Assembly: GCA_963921195.1 (NCBI GenBank)
Contig: OY992536.1
Span: 328,369,038-328,433,037, forward strand
DNA from: Pegoplata infirma
Taxonomy: Eukaryota > Arthropoda > Insecta > Diptera > Anthomyiidae
DNA length: 64,000 nucleotides
Direction of reading: 5' to 3'
Numbering within the stretch: the first letter of the stretch is position 1; each line of letters opens with the position of its first letter. Below, one piece after another: positions 1 to 10,892 of this stretch. The position numbers and the translations under genes were made by a program. The notes below the pieces were generated by a model. It was not told the DNA's origin, did not search any database, and was given only the letters and a program-made list of their open reading frames with translations.

Positions 1-139
1 GTTTTGGCCCTTAACGGGTTAATGAAATTTTTCCACGTAAACAAAATTATACCAATTTCATCCAAATCGTTTTTAACTTTGAAGCCACGCCCACTCGAAA
101 GAGAGCATGACCTCTATACAATTAGTAAATATAAACAGA

Positions 140-520
140 AAAACAAATTAAGCTTTGACCAAAATGTAAATTATGAAAAATAAATTTGGTTAAATCCTAG
201 GATTATCTCAGATTTATTTATACCATTTAACATTTTGGACAACGCTTGATTTTTTTCCAGTTTATATTTACTAATTGTATGTAGATTCAGAATTTTTTTT
301 TTTAAAAATGTCTGGACTTGATCTGACCCATTTTTTAACTAAATAGAGTTAATCATAATCTTAATCCGGTCTGCAAAAAACAAGCCTAATTGTATGTAAT
401 TTCAGAAAAAAATTATTAAAAAAAACTCTGGACTTGATTTGACCCATTTTTTAACAAAATAAAGTTAATCCTTAATATAAAGTTAATCCTTATCTTAATC
501 CGGTATGCAAAAAACAGGAC
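140..520. repeat. interspersed repeat family F, 5' copy (partial, partly duplicated)
   Basis: AT-rich repeat that recurs at 38235-38482 and 53490-53722. Shared landmarks are a stretch around AATTAGTAAATATAAACAG, the phrase TGGACTTGATTTGACCCA and an end reading TTAATCCGGT-TGCAAAAAACA. Here the end motif occurs twice (near 364-390 and 497-518), so the right part looks duplicated. The left terminus is not recognisable and the copy may be cut by the window edge or by decay. No coding sequence. Bases 1-139 show nothing recognisable. Confidence 0.6.
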
Positions 521-701
521 TAATATTGCGTCGCACAGTGGGGAAAATTTACTTTTTTTGTCCAATTTTGCCAATAGGTCGCAATTCTTAACCGATTTTA
601 GTTTCTTATTCTTTCCTTTTTTTAGCTAATAAAATTCCCCATCGATCTGTCATTGTGGATTTCTGGAAATCGTTTTAGTTTTATTTAAATATTTTTTTTA
701 A

Positions 702-1273
702 CACTCAGAAAATTATGTAAGTTACTACATGTTAGTTATTTGTATATTTTACAGTAGTTAGTTGTTTTCAACTACAAAGTCAGTTGTTTTTGTATGAAAA
801 ATATCAAACAACTATTTCAGTTAGTTATTTTAAGTCGTTTTTTTGAACAACTAACAAAAAAGTACTGTGATGTAGTAACAGTTATTTAAAGTAGTTAATT
901 TTATTTATTTTATCTCTGAAAAGTTTTAAAGTTTTTTTCCAAAAAAAAAAAAAAAATTCGTTATTTTTATTTTTCACAACTTTTTTTAAAAAAAAAAAAC
1001 TTGGAAAAAATTTGGTCTTCAATTTTTTTTTTTCTCAAAAATATTTTGAAAAAAAAAATTATATATTGATTTTTTTATTTTTACTACATTTTAGTTGTTT
1101 TGACTACAAATGTAAGTAGTTTTTACTACATAAGTCAGTTGTTTTTTGTCAGTTAAAATAACTAACATTGTAAGTTGATTTAACTGAAAAAGTAGTTGAC
1201 TCCAAAACAACTTACAAAGTAGTTATTTTAACTGACATTTTCAGTTGATTTTACTAACATAATTTTTTAAGTG
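702..1273. mobile_element. MITE B1, CACT-type ends, nested in A1
   Basis: Starts CACTCAGAAAATTATGTAAG and its right end reads CTAACATAATTTTTTAAGTG, giving inverted termini of the form CACTYARAAAATTATGT. The interior carries many short GTTAGT/ACTAAC and TAGTTGTTTT words in both orientations. Flanking AA on each side fits a 2-bp TSD. Related copies are 1840-2650 (opposite orientation) and 59709-60418 (same orientation). Two-base TSDs with CACT ends resemble CMC/CACTA-type elements, but this is inference only. Confidence 0.75.
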
Positions 1274-1839
1274 AAGTTCAGGCAGAGAACGAATAAGCTG
1301 TATGGACAAAATTAAAGGTATTTGAACCCCTTATAAATGAAATTAATAGCATTTGTTAATTCATTATTATTTTGGTTTTTATAAACATTTGAAAACTTAA
1401 AAATGTACACTTTTATGTACCTATATCATTTTAAATAATGTACATATTTCAATGAAATTTTTTTTAGATTGAAGCTTATCATTTTCTTAACCATTTTTGG
1501 TAAATAAAGTATTTTTGCAAAATTATTAAACTCTTTTTTTCGAATTTACAATGTAAAAACTTTTTTTTTTTAAACAGACTAAAAAATAATTTTAAAATTC
1601 CAAAAATCATAAGGTAAAATTTAAGCAAAAAATAAAATATTTTTTTTAAATTTTGTGTACCAATTATGACTAAGCAAAACATAAGCTTTAATCTAAAACA
1701 GATTTCATTGAAATTGGTACATTATTTTTAAAGATATAGGCTTTTTAAAGTGAAAATTATTGAATTTTTGCCTGGTTATAAAAACCAAAATAATAATATA
1801 TTTTCAAATACTAATCACGTCGTTGAAAAAGGGTTCCAA

Positions 1840-2650
1840 CACTCAAAAAATTATGTTAGTAAAATCAACTGAAAATGTCAGTTAAAATAACTACTTTGTA
1901 AGTTGTTTTGGGGTCAACTACTTTTTCAGTTAAATCAACTAACAATGTTAGTTATTTTAACTGACAAAAAACAACTGACTTATGTAGTAAAAACTACTTA
2001 CATTTGTAGTCAAAACAACTAAAATGTAGTAAAAATAAAACAATCAATATATCGTCGCTGCGCCTAAAAATGGAGTCATGTGTTTTTCAATTTTTTTTAA
2101 AGAGTCCCAAGAAACAGCCTTTTTTGGTCCCTTCGCAGTACTTTTCAGAAGTCAACTTTTAATCAACATGAAAATTATAATATTGGTTTAATGTTTATGT
2201 GAAGTTATGTTCATAAAAGTTCCGCGAAAGAACCAAATTTGGCTGTTTCTTTGGCCTCTTCAAAAATAAAATTTTAACACATGACTCCATTTTTAGGCGC
2301 AGCGACGATATAATTTTTTTTTTTTCAAAAAAAAAAAAAAAATGAAGACCAAGTTTTTTTTTCAAAGTTGTGAAAAATAAAAAAAACGAAAATTTATTTT
2401 TATTTTTTGAAAAAAAAAAACTTTGAAAATTTTTCAGAGATAAAAAAATAAAATTAACTACTTTAAATAACTGTTACTACATCACAGTACTTTTTTGTTA
2501 GTTGTTCAAAAAAACGACTTAAAATAACTAACAGAAATAGTTGTTTGATATTTTGTATACAAAAACAACTGACTTTGTAGTTGAAAACAACTAACTACTG
2601 TAAAATATACAAACAACTAACATGTAGTAACTTACATAATTTTCTGAGTG
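1840..2650. mobile_element. MITE B2, CACT-type ends, nested in A1, inverted relative to B1
   Basis: Begins CACTCAAAAAATTATGTTAG and ends CATAATTTTCTGAGTG. It sits in the right arm of A1 at a site that is unoccupied in A2: A2 reads GGGTTCCAATACC near 21390, while here GGGTTCCAA and AATACC flank the insertion, which gives a 2-bp AA TSD. It carries a further insertion, C1, at 2053-2307. Its position in the arm differs from that of B1, so the two are independent insertions rather than mirror copies of one event. Confidence 0.75.
2053..2307. mobile_element. MITE C1 (CGTCGCTGCGCC ends, ATAT TSD) nested in B2
   Basis: A 255-bp element with inverted ends CGTCGCTGCGCCTAAAAATG on both sides. It is flanked by ATAT (2049-2052 and 2308-2311). 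The equivalent stretch of B1 (near 1056-1070, reverse complement) has the single sequence CAATATATAATT, an unoccupied site that confirms a 4-bp TSD. A larger copy is at 21923-23408 and a divergent relative at 45160-45415. Superfamily not recognised. Confidence 0.8.
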
Positions 2651-3282
2651 AATACCTTTAATTTAGTCTATAATTCATATTCGTCCCATGCCTTATACAT
2701 TTTTATTGCAAAAATACTGAAAAAATTAAAGTTTTCTGAAATTTAGGAAAATATAAAAAGTAATCCAAATTTCTTTTTCAAAATCCACCATGACAGATCG
2801 ATGCGGAATTTTATTAGTTAAAATACAAAAAAAGAAAAACCAAAATCGGTTAAGAATTGCAACCTGTAGGCAAAATTGGACAAAAAAAGTAAATTTTTCC
2901 CAACTGTGCGTCGTCTGTAGGTACCTTTACAGCTGCGTCTGTTTCTACAGTCGCGTCTGTTTATTCTGTGTCCCAATTTTCACTGATGGAGTTTATTAAA
3001 AACCGCTTAATTTAGCAGTAACCCAACTAATTGGCAGCAATGTACAAAGCATATGATAGTTGTCAAATGTAAAAATTAGCAAAAATCTTGTGGTGTTTTT
3101 CTCATTTTCACACATCGGCTAATAAATAATACATTTTTACAACATATTAGTGTTTGGAATATTTTTCAACTTCGTTTTCATACATATTTGCAAATTCAAC
3201 GTAAGTAAAACATTAAGAAAAGTGGAGATCTTGTGTACTGTAAATACAATTACGTCCATAGATTTTTGTAAATTCATTAGTG

Positions 3283-3427
3283 GTATTCATTTAACCGTAT
3301 ATACACCTCGTATAATATGTAAGTCTGATAAATTTATACAATTTATGTCAAACTACATTTATAAAAAATAAGTTTGGTAAGTTTATACGGTATACTTGGT
3401 GTATACGAGTTTAAATGAATACGGCCA
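3283..3427. repeat. short inverted-repeat element upstream of SLC25A44-like gene
   Basis: GTATTCATTTAACCGTATAT on the left is answered by ATACGAGTTTAAATGAATAC on the right, around a centre containing AATTTATACAATTTATGTC. About 145 bp and probably a small MITE. No clear TSD. Confidence 0.5.
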
Positions 3428-4121
3428 TTATGTCGTCATTACAAGTGTTTACGCATAACATACGATTAGAGCAGAGTAGTGGCAAAGTGATTATTGTGAA
3501 TGCGTTTGTATGTATGGGAGAATAGGGCTGATGATGCAAAAATCATTAAAAAAAGATATACTAATATTATTTTTCTTCGAAATTGATGACAACAATTATA
3601 TAATGAATAAACTTTGTTAATTAATTTTGTAACAAGCTTGGAAGTGTTTTTTTAAAGAAAATAATCGATATTGGCGGTCAGTTTGGGAATAAGCACCACA
3701 AAAACAATCTAAAATAAAAAAATATGTTGGTAAGAGCGGTTCCGAGGGAGGGGGCAAAGTCCGCTCATTTCATGTTTTACATTCGAAGAGTCAGGGCCAA
3801 GGTGTTTGGCTGGCTCATCACCTTGGAGCATGTATTTTGAAACAAATAGCAGTACAATTTTGTATACATACATTATTTTTTCGTAAAATTTTCCATACAA
3901 ACATTTCTTTGCATTGTTTAATATTTTTGTTTTCATTTTGCATATATCTATATTTCTTTTAGATCAGATCAACACAAATAGAAAGAACAAAACAATTCGT
4001 TTGCCCATATGAACTCCTGACCTAAGTGGACACTGTCACAGTGTGAGTGCGTGCGTTTGTTGATTGAGCACTAACGTTTTGAAAAATACACTGGAACGAG
4101 TTGAAATAAAAACACATTAAA
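3428..4121 (+). promoter_or_regulatory. upstream and 5'-leader region of the SLC25A44-like gene
   Basis: Non-repetitive compared with the sequence before it and ends directly at the start codon, whose context AAAATG fits a fly start. A possible non-coding first exon could end at GTAAGAG near 3729 and rejoin after TTCTTTTAG at 3962, because both splice motifs are good. No TATA box or initiator could be assigned. The leader model is inference and needs RNA data. Confidence 0.35.
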
Positions 4122-7100
4122 ATGAATCGTACAAGTATTTCAGTTGCGACCGGAGTCACCAGTGGATCTAGCAATAACTTAGATGCTCCATATATACGCA
4201 CAATTGAATGGGACATGATGGATAAAGCAAAGTTCTTTCCACTATCTATGTTAAGCTCATTTTCGGTGCGTTGTTGTCTGTTCCCTTTGACAGTGATCAA
4301 GACCCAACTGCAGGTGCAGCACAAAAGTGATGTATACAAGGGCATGTTTGACTGTGCATACAAAATATATCGTTCCGAAGGCATTCCGGGCTTATATCGC
4401 GGTTTCTGGATATCATCCGTACAAATTGTTTCAGGCGTATTCTACATTAGCACCTATGAGGGTGTACGTCACATTCTAAAAGACACGGGTGCTGGTCATC
4501 GAGTCAAATCATTAGTGGGCGGCGGATGTGCCTCCCTAGTTGGGCAAACAATTATAGTTCCTTTCGATGTTATATCACAACATGCCATGGTATTAGGGAT
4601 GGCTCATCACGCTGGTTCTAAAGGTGATATGAATCCTCTTGGCATACAAACGGGACCTGGACGAAGTCGGCTCAACATTTCTATGGATATTGCAAAAGAA
4701 ATTTTGCGTCGAGATGGTTTCAGGGGTTTCTATCGTGGCTACACTGCTAGTCTAATGGCATATGTTCCAAATTCAGCAATGTGGTGGGCCTTTTATCATT
4801 TATACCAAGGTAAGTCTTGCTACTACACAACTATTGTGAATACAAATTCTTATGCATAATTATTGTTTTTATACTATTATAGATGAATTATGCCGAATAT
4901 GTCCACCGTGGGTATCGCATTTGCTTATACAATGTGTTGCCGGTAGTTTGGGAGGATTTACAACAACTATACTCACCAATCCATTAGATATAGTTAGAGC
5001 CAGGCTACAGGTAATAAAAATTTTTAAATATGGCAAACATTAATAAGATACCCAAACAGTGCGATAGCAAAAGCAAGAGCTACTAAATATAGAACTTTTA
5101 ACAGGTTGTTAAAAGTATTAAATATAGTGGCAACACTTCAAACTATAGATGGGGTCGAGAGTGACTTTTCAATCAAGATCGCTCACGAAATACAAGTTTT
5201 AATTACATTTCTTTATTATTCATGCTCATGCACGCTCACGTGAGCAAAATAAAAATTAAATACGCTCACGATATAATCGCGTTCACGAAATACTCACGAA
5301 TATCAAACTTGTTTATAGCCCAAAAAAGTAATTCACAAAAAAAAAAAATGTGAAAAGGAAAATTTCCAAATATTTTTGGTGTTCTAGATTTCACTTCCAA
5401 ATATTTTTATTCGTTTTGTTTTACATAAGAAATTTTTTGGTGAAAGTAAAACGAATGCACTATTTTTGTTATATTTTTAAGCTTTTAGTTATTCGATTTA
5501 AATTTCGAATGAATACGTGAAAAATAAAACATAAAATTCGATTTAATTTTATTCGGAAAATTCATGTGAATTGAAAAGTTGTGAAAGACAGAAAGAACAG
5601 AGGCCATAATATAATTTTTTTTTTTAATCCAAAACTTTAAAAAAACAAAAAACTTTTTTATATCTCGAAAAATTCACGCAATAACTTTACTTGCACGAAT
5701 TTTTTTGTTTACTTACGCTCATGCACGTTTACGTGAGTATAAAAAAACCCGCAATATTTGCTTAACACATGCTCAAAATTTTTTTTTTTTTTTACTTTCG
5801 GCCAAGCTAAATAATTACAAAAAATATTTTTTCTTCTTTAAAAAAAAAAAAAAATGTTAAAAAGTTTGAATTTTTTTAAGAATTGATTTTTAATTGCGTT
5901 GAGGGATACAAAAACATGACAGATTCAATCCAAGAGACTGCTTAATATTTCCAATTTAAGCCAAAAAAAAAAATAGATTTCGGACCACTTGTATAATAAA
6001 AAAATTTCATGGTATTGAAGAACTATTTCCTATAAGTATGACATTCAAATCCATTTTAGTAAAATAACAGAACTGGAAGTACATATTGATAAACATAATG
6101 CATAATAAAAAATTCTTATTATAGTCCCATCTTCAATATAACGCTATTTTTTCGGTACAAATTAAAGATTTTTAGCGAAAACTTATTATGAAAATTCAAA
6201 AATCCTTCAATTTGATTGAATGACTTGAATTTGCATATTTTTCGAATTACAAATGAAATCTTCGAATTAAAATTTATCTTTTTCAAATTATAATTCTTTT
6301 TCGAATTACAATTGATCTATTTCGAATTACAATAAATCTTTTTCGAACTACATTTGATCTTTTACGAATTACAATTGATCTTTTTCGAGTTAAAATTGAT
6401 CTTTTTCGAATTAAAATTAATCTTTTACAATTTGATCATTTTCGAATCACAATTGATCTATTTAAGTAGAATAATATTTGATCTTTTTCGGATAACAATT
6501 GATCTTTTTCGGATTACAATTGATCTATTTCGAATTACAATAAATCTTTTTCGAACTACATTTGATCTTTTTCGGATAACAATTGATCTTTTTCGAATTA
6601 AAATTTATCTATTTCGAACTGAAATTAGTCTTTTTCGAATTACAATTTGATAATTTTCGAATCACAATTGATCTATTTAGAATAACATTTGATTTTTTCG
6701 GATTACAATTGATCTTTTTCGGATTACAATTGATTTATTTCGAATTACAATAGACCTTTTTGAAATACAATTGATATATTTCAAATTAAAATTGATCTTT
6801 TTCGAACTACAATTGATGTTTTTCGATTTACAATTAATCAATTTCGAAATGCAATTGATCTTTTTCGAATTGCAATTGGAATTTTCGAATTACAAATAAA
6901 ATCTTTGAATTTATTACAAGTAGAATCTTCGAATTACAAGTGGAATCTTCGAATTACAAATAGAATCATCGAATTGCAAGTAGAATTTCCGAATTATAAT
7001 TGACCTTTTTCGAATTTCATCTGTAAATAGTGTAGTTAAGCAAGAATTCGTTATAGAACTTTTTTTAAACTTCTTTCAGAAAAGTCTTTGAATTTAGCTG

Positions 7101-7531
7101 AACTGTTTGGTCGGAGACTTAAAATTCATTCAATTAAAAAAAATATCTTTGATAAGGTCTCTTAAAAGCATATTCAATAAACATAACTTATGCTGAGAAT
7201 GTCAAAGGAGTATCTGAATAGAAATCCTAGTCGCAAATTTTATTTGGTTTTTAATATAAAAATTAAAAATGTTTTTTTTTTCGACTTGTGAAATTTATAT
7301 TTGAAGTATGATTATTTTATCTTCTATTTGTCATTACAGGTTCATCGACTAGCAAGTATGAAAATAGCTTTCCAAGAACTTTGGCGGGAAGAAAAGCTCA
7401 ATTGTTTCTTTAAAGGATTATCAGCACGGCTGGTACAGTCGGCTGCCTTCTCATTTAGTATAATTTTAGGTTATGAAACCATTAAGCGCATAGCAGTGGA
7501 TGAACAATATAAAAATCAAATACGTTGGTAA
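4122..7531 (+). CDS. SLC25A44: mitochondrial solute carrier, SLC25A44 family (three exons, complete)
   Basis: Exons 4122-4809, 4883-5010 and 7340-7531 join in frame (1008 nt, 335 aa) with donors GTAAGT and GTAATA and acceptors TATAG and TACAG. The product is an inner-membrane carrier of three tandem ~100-residue repeats. The carrier signatures are PLTVIK (residues 55-60), PFDVIS (147-152) and PLDIVR (263-268). The first two depart from the canonical PxDxxK/R in the way SLC25A44 does, and GFYRG-type motifs follow the repeats. Human SLC25A44 imports branched-chain amino acids into mitochondria; the fly counterpart is of similar length (I recall CG5805, about 340 aa). Intron 2 (2.3 kb) holds a minisatellite and repeats. 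Function by homology is likely; substrate is inferred. Confidence 0.93.
5150..5760. repeat. GCTCACG/CGTGAGC-rich repeat in intron 2
   Basis: Short words CGCTCACG, ACGTGAGC and CATGCACG recur in both orientations between 5180 and 5300 and again near 5700-5750, where CTCATGCACG-TTACGTGAG repeats the earlier CTCATGCACGCTCACGTGAG. This looks like subterminal repeats of a decayed DNA element. The part at 5440-5605 also matches 10492-10640. Confidence 0.45.
5440..5605. repeat. interspersed repeat, copy 1 (pair with 10492-10640)
   Basis: GGTGAAAGTAAAACGAATGC near the start and TTGAAAAGTTGTGAAAGACA near the end are shared with 10492-10640, with a similar TTATTCGATT-rich middle. Same orientation in both places. 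Non-coding; family unknown. Confidence 0.6.
5761..6235. other. AT-rich intron sequence without recognisable content
   Basis: Part of intron 2 of the SLC25A44-like gene. Homopolymer A and T runs, no open frame with protein character, no clear repeat partner in the window. Confidence 0.5.
6236..7020. repeat. minisatellite, unit about 21-22 bp, in intron 2
   Basis: Several dozen degenerate copies of a unit close to TTTTTCGAATTACAATTGAT plus C/CT, running almost the whole 785 bp. Towards the right end the unit shortens to variants of ATCTTCGAATTACAAGTGGA. Frame-independent repetition generates a spurious repetitive reading frame at 6354-6650. Probably grown by slippage or unequal exchange. Confidence 0.9.
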
Positions 7532-9256
7532 ATACTAAAACAAACCGGCCCACCGTACAACAAAGAGGCGGGATTGCACAAAATCAGTCGAACCCGAAAT
7601 TTGAATGCATTTACGATTTATATATATAATAATATAACAATAATGCTACAAAAAACGCTACAAAAAAAAAAAATTGTAATTAAAAACAAAACACTCATTA
7701 CACAAGTGAAAAGAGTTATCCGCGCATATACAACTTAGCAATCTATTGTTTATTATATACATATAATACACATAGATCATTCACCAAAGATTATTTCTTT
7801 TATATATTCGAATATTTTTAATAGGATCCGTTGTTGTTTTTGTGAGCAGATTTGTATAACTAACAATAGATTTAAGAAATGTATGTAGGTACGTACACAC
7901 AATTAATTAATTAAACTCCTCAAGGACTTGTAAATAAGTAAGTGTTAATTTTTTAGCCATAATTTCATATTTTTATTGTTTTCTTATTTTGTAAAAAATT
8001 AACATTTGTTATTTAACAAATCATACAGAGATGAGAAAAAAATTAAAAAATTATTTATTTAGAAAACACTGATGGTGTGTTTGTTTATTTGTTGCTATTG
8101 TTAAGTTTTAAGAATAAAATGTATTTTTTTTTTTTACCCAATAGAGATGCTTTTAATTGTTTAACTTTTTTTGTTTTATAAAGCAAAAACAATTTGAAAA
8201 CAAATATTGTTCGAATCAAGTGTAGTTGAAATTTATCTTGAAAATGTTTGTTAAATGTAATTTTTTATGACTTAAGTCAGTGTACTATAATAATTTATAT
8301 ATGTAGATGTATGTTTAGCAAAAATTAATAATAAAAAAAAAACAAAAATAACAATAATTTTTCAAAAATCACATTACAAACCAAACTAAAACAAAAAAAA
8401 AATATACATATATTGGAATAAAGTACAAAGATTTTCGAATTTTGTTTTCTTTTATTACGAGTATTTTGGTAATCTATCATATATCCCCTGAATGGAGAAA
8501 ACCGGACATAACACTAAAATGTCTTGAAATGTTTCTTATGTGTCTTAAAAAATACTTATCCCGCGACCGGAAAAAATGGTGACAACGGGCGATATGAATA
8601 AAAATAGTTTTTTACTTTTCGCGAAATAACACTAAAATTCATACAGTGGGCTACAATAAATTGAAACTTTTTTACAGCAGATGCAATTTGTTAAAGACAA
8701 AGATATCAACACTAAACGTTATTATTATCAAACGAGTATTATTATAAAAAATGTTATGTAGGTAATTTTTAAAGCTTTAATTTAAGCTTGATAGCGTCCA
8801 GATTCAGTAAATAATAAATGTGGTACGAGGGTCGATCTGGAAAATGAAATTATTTTTATTTTAATTTTAATATTTCATTACTTACACTTAGGTGTACAAA
8901 AATTGATAAACAATAACGTTTTTTCCTTGTTTACAAAAAGTTGGTGGTCAAAAGAATAGGAGGTCAAAAAATGTGGATTTTTTCTACCGTACTTAAAAAA
9001 TTTCACTGTTTGGGTTGTTGGGAAAATTATTTGATCACTGAATAAAAACTATTAGACCTTTTTTTTAAATTTGTAATGTTTGAACTTGAAAAAAATCGAT
9101 TTGGAAATATTTTTAAAAAATGTTCTGAAAAATGTCTATAAATAATATCATCATATCAGATCAACCCTCGTAGCATATTTATTTACTCAATCTGGGTTTC
9201 CAATGTATTGTCGACCACTATATAGATCAAAACATTTTTTGCTTAAAATAAAATTA
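7532..9256. other. 3' UTR of the SLC25A44-like gene and convergent intergenic DNA
   Basis: About 0.9 kb after the stop codon is AT-rich, non-repetitive and plausible 3' UTR with candidate polyadenylation signals at 8113-8118 and 8417-8422. From about 8460 to 9256 there is no gene and no clear repeat. Confidence 0.5.
8417..8422 (+). terminator. candidate polyadenylation signal
   Basis: AATAAA followed within about 20 bases by a T/GT-rich stretch (TTTTGTTTTC). It lies 886 bp after the stop codon. An upstream AATAAA at 8113-8118 is an alternative. Not proven without transcript ends. Confidence 0.45.
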
Positions 9257-9736
9257 CACTGTGGAACAAATTCAGGTTAGCAAAAGTTAGGTCGATTCTG
9301 AGAGTGAGGGGTGAAAATAGAGGCTAAATTAGAAGACCCGTATCGCGGCGTTTTTTTATGTTAGCTCGAATTTTTTTTAATCGACCTTCGAACTTTGCAG
9401 TCAAATATCAATTATTTTTTCAATCTGTAAAAGCCAAATTATTGCTAGAGACCTGTCCAACAATTAAATTTTTTTTAAAAATGTTAATTGTTGGACAGGT
9501 CTCTAGCAATAATTTGGCTTTTACAGATTGAAAAAATATCAATTAGTCGAAGAGTTATAGCAAAAAAAACATATAAACAATATGCTGAAAATTGGCAAAG
9601 TTCAAAGGTCGATTAAAAAAAAATCGAACTAACATAAACAAACGCCGCGATACGGGTCTTCTAATTCAGCCTCTATTTTCACCCCTCACTCTCAGAATCG
9701 ACCTAACTTTTGCTAACCTGAATTTGTTCCACAGTG
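9257..9736. mobile_element. palindromic MITE, CACTGTGGAACAAA ends, TA TSD
   Basis: 480-bp near-perfect foldback. The left end CACTGTGGAACAAATTCAGG is the exact inverse of the right end, and the arms match for over 200 bp (including CCGTATCGCGGCG and the block GGACAGGTCTCTAGCAATAA). TA on both sides fits a 2-bp TSD, although flanking AAATTA/TAATTT makes the exact border ambiguous. A TA TSD suggests Tc1/mariner; the end sequence itself was not recognised. Confidence 0.8.
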
Positions 9737-9864
9737 TAATTTACCCTCTAACCGGCCATTTCAATAAAGAAATATTTCTAAGGTAATTTGAGCACAGAAA
9801 GTCTATTTATGTTCTCAGAAATATCAAAAACTTAGCGGTTTTCCGTCCAGATAAAATTGTTGGT

Positions 9865-10120
9865 ACCCCGCCTAGAGGCGGTCTTGCCAAGTGACGGATA
9901 ATAAAATATATAAAAATTACTTTAAAAATTTAATTTTTTTCTAACAATTTTTGTTAAAACATATTTTTTGAGTGCATTTTTTGTTTTCATATAAAAAAAA
10001 GAAAGAAATATTAAAAAATAGGATTATTAAAGAAATTGTGTAGAAATAGAAAAATAAAAAAGTACCTGAAATGACCAGAAAAAAACACCCTCTAATGTGC
10101 AAGACCGCCTCTAGACGGGC
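9865..10120. repeat. CCTCTAGACGGG / CGCCTAGAGGCGG inverted repeats
   Basis: CCCCGCCTAGAGGCGGTCTT at the left and AAGACCGCCTCTAGACGGG at the right form an inverted pair about 230 bp apart. A third copy, CCCCGTCTAGAGGCGGGG, is near 10451. Each is also internally palindromic around CTAGAG. These GC-rich words stand out in AT-rich DNA and may be termini of a small element. Confidence 0.5.
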
Positions 10121-10491
10121 TATCCTTCTAGGCAACTCCTGGAGTATCCTTGTAAGTAATCCATTGATCGAACTTGCAAAATCATTCTAGAAGCTTTGAT
10201 CTACGCACCTGAATTTGTTTAAAGCTCTGGATCAATTAAAAAAATATTCTTTTTATTTTTATAAAATCACGTTTTTGCAAAATATTTAATTTAGGCAATT
10301 TCCCTAAAACTTGCACTTTGATTGACAATAACTTTTTAACTACATATATGTCTGATCACAACAGTGAAAACATGTACGGGTCAATTGAAGTCTAACGAAA
10401 GTCCCTATTAACCCTTGATAATTTGATGCATTTTGGGTCAATTAACTATACCCCGTCTAGAGGCGGGGCTGCTGGTTAGAGGGTTAAAGTT

Positions 10492-10640
10492 GGTGAAAGT
10501 AAAACGAATGCAATTTTTTCCTTATAATTTTTTAAATTTTAATTATTCGATTTTAAATGAAACCGTAAACAACACAACATCAAACTCGATTTCATGTCAT
10601 TCGGAAATTTTCATGTTAATTGAAAAGTTGTGAAAGACAG
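10492..10640. repeat. interspersed repeat, copy 2 (pair with 5440-5605)
   Basis: Same order of landmarks as 5440-5605: GTGAAAGTAAAACGAATGCA, a TTATTCGATT middle, CATTCGGAAA, and TTGAAAAGTTGTGAAAGACA at the end. It is followed at once by a fragment of family E. Confidence 0.6.
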
Positions 10641-10644
10641 AACA

Positions 10645-10707
10645 GATGCTTTAAACGCGTTTTCTGCAAAATCAAATATTTTGAGTCATGACAATACAAA
10701 ATGAGCG
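10645..10707. mobile_element. truncated copy of MITE family E
   Basis: The right part of the element seen whole at 14236-14493: TTTAAACGCGTTTTCTGCAA, then a TCATGACAATACAAAATGAGCG end followed by ATAT. The left half is missing. Confidence 0.6.
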
Positions 10708-10749
10708 ATATCATATAAAACTAGGTAGTAATTTTGTTTTAATTATTTT

Positions 10750-10755
10750 TTTATT
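10750..10755 (-). terminator. candidate polyadenylation signal of the IRP1-like gene
   Basis: AATAAA on the minus strand, 138 bases after the stop codon, in an A/T-rich context. The best placed candidate for the 3' end of the gene. Confidence 0.45.
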
Positions 10756-10892
10756 AAACTTTTTTAACTGCAGTATCACCATAAACTTAAAAAAGATTGA
10801 ATATAAAATTGCATACAAAAAAATGTGCACATACATTTACAAACAAATCTTTAATAATAACTAATTTCTACTAATATGTACTAAATAATATT

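Larger units (their letters stand above)
534..2908. mobile_element. palindromic MITE A1, Transib-like ends (CACAGTG, 5-bp TSD)
   Basis: Long foldback element. The left end reads CACAGTGGGGAAAATTTAC and the reverse complement of the right end reads CACAGTTGGGAAAAATTTAC. The arms keep matching inward (for example the GATCGATG/CATCGATC block and GAATAAGCTG/CATATTCGTC). Flanking CGTCG at 529-533 and 2909-2913 is a 5-bp TSD; the same host sequence without the insertion is at 27744-27772 (minus), where CGTCG occurs once. The element is enlarged by two CACT-type insertions (702-1273 and 1840-2650). Five-base GC-rich TSDs and CACWRTG-type ends are known for Transib transposons, the relatives of RAG1. 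Assignment is inference; no transposase is present. Confidence 0.8.

Noticed and set aside
4022..4384. Antisense frame of 120 codons over the first carrier exon
   Set aside because: Shadow of the real plus-strand exon; the plus-strand protein has clear carrier signatures.
6354..6650. Reading frame of 98 codons with a repetitive Phe/Ile/Leu-rich product
   Set aside because: Generated by the intronic minisatellite, whose unit length happens to stay open in this frame.
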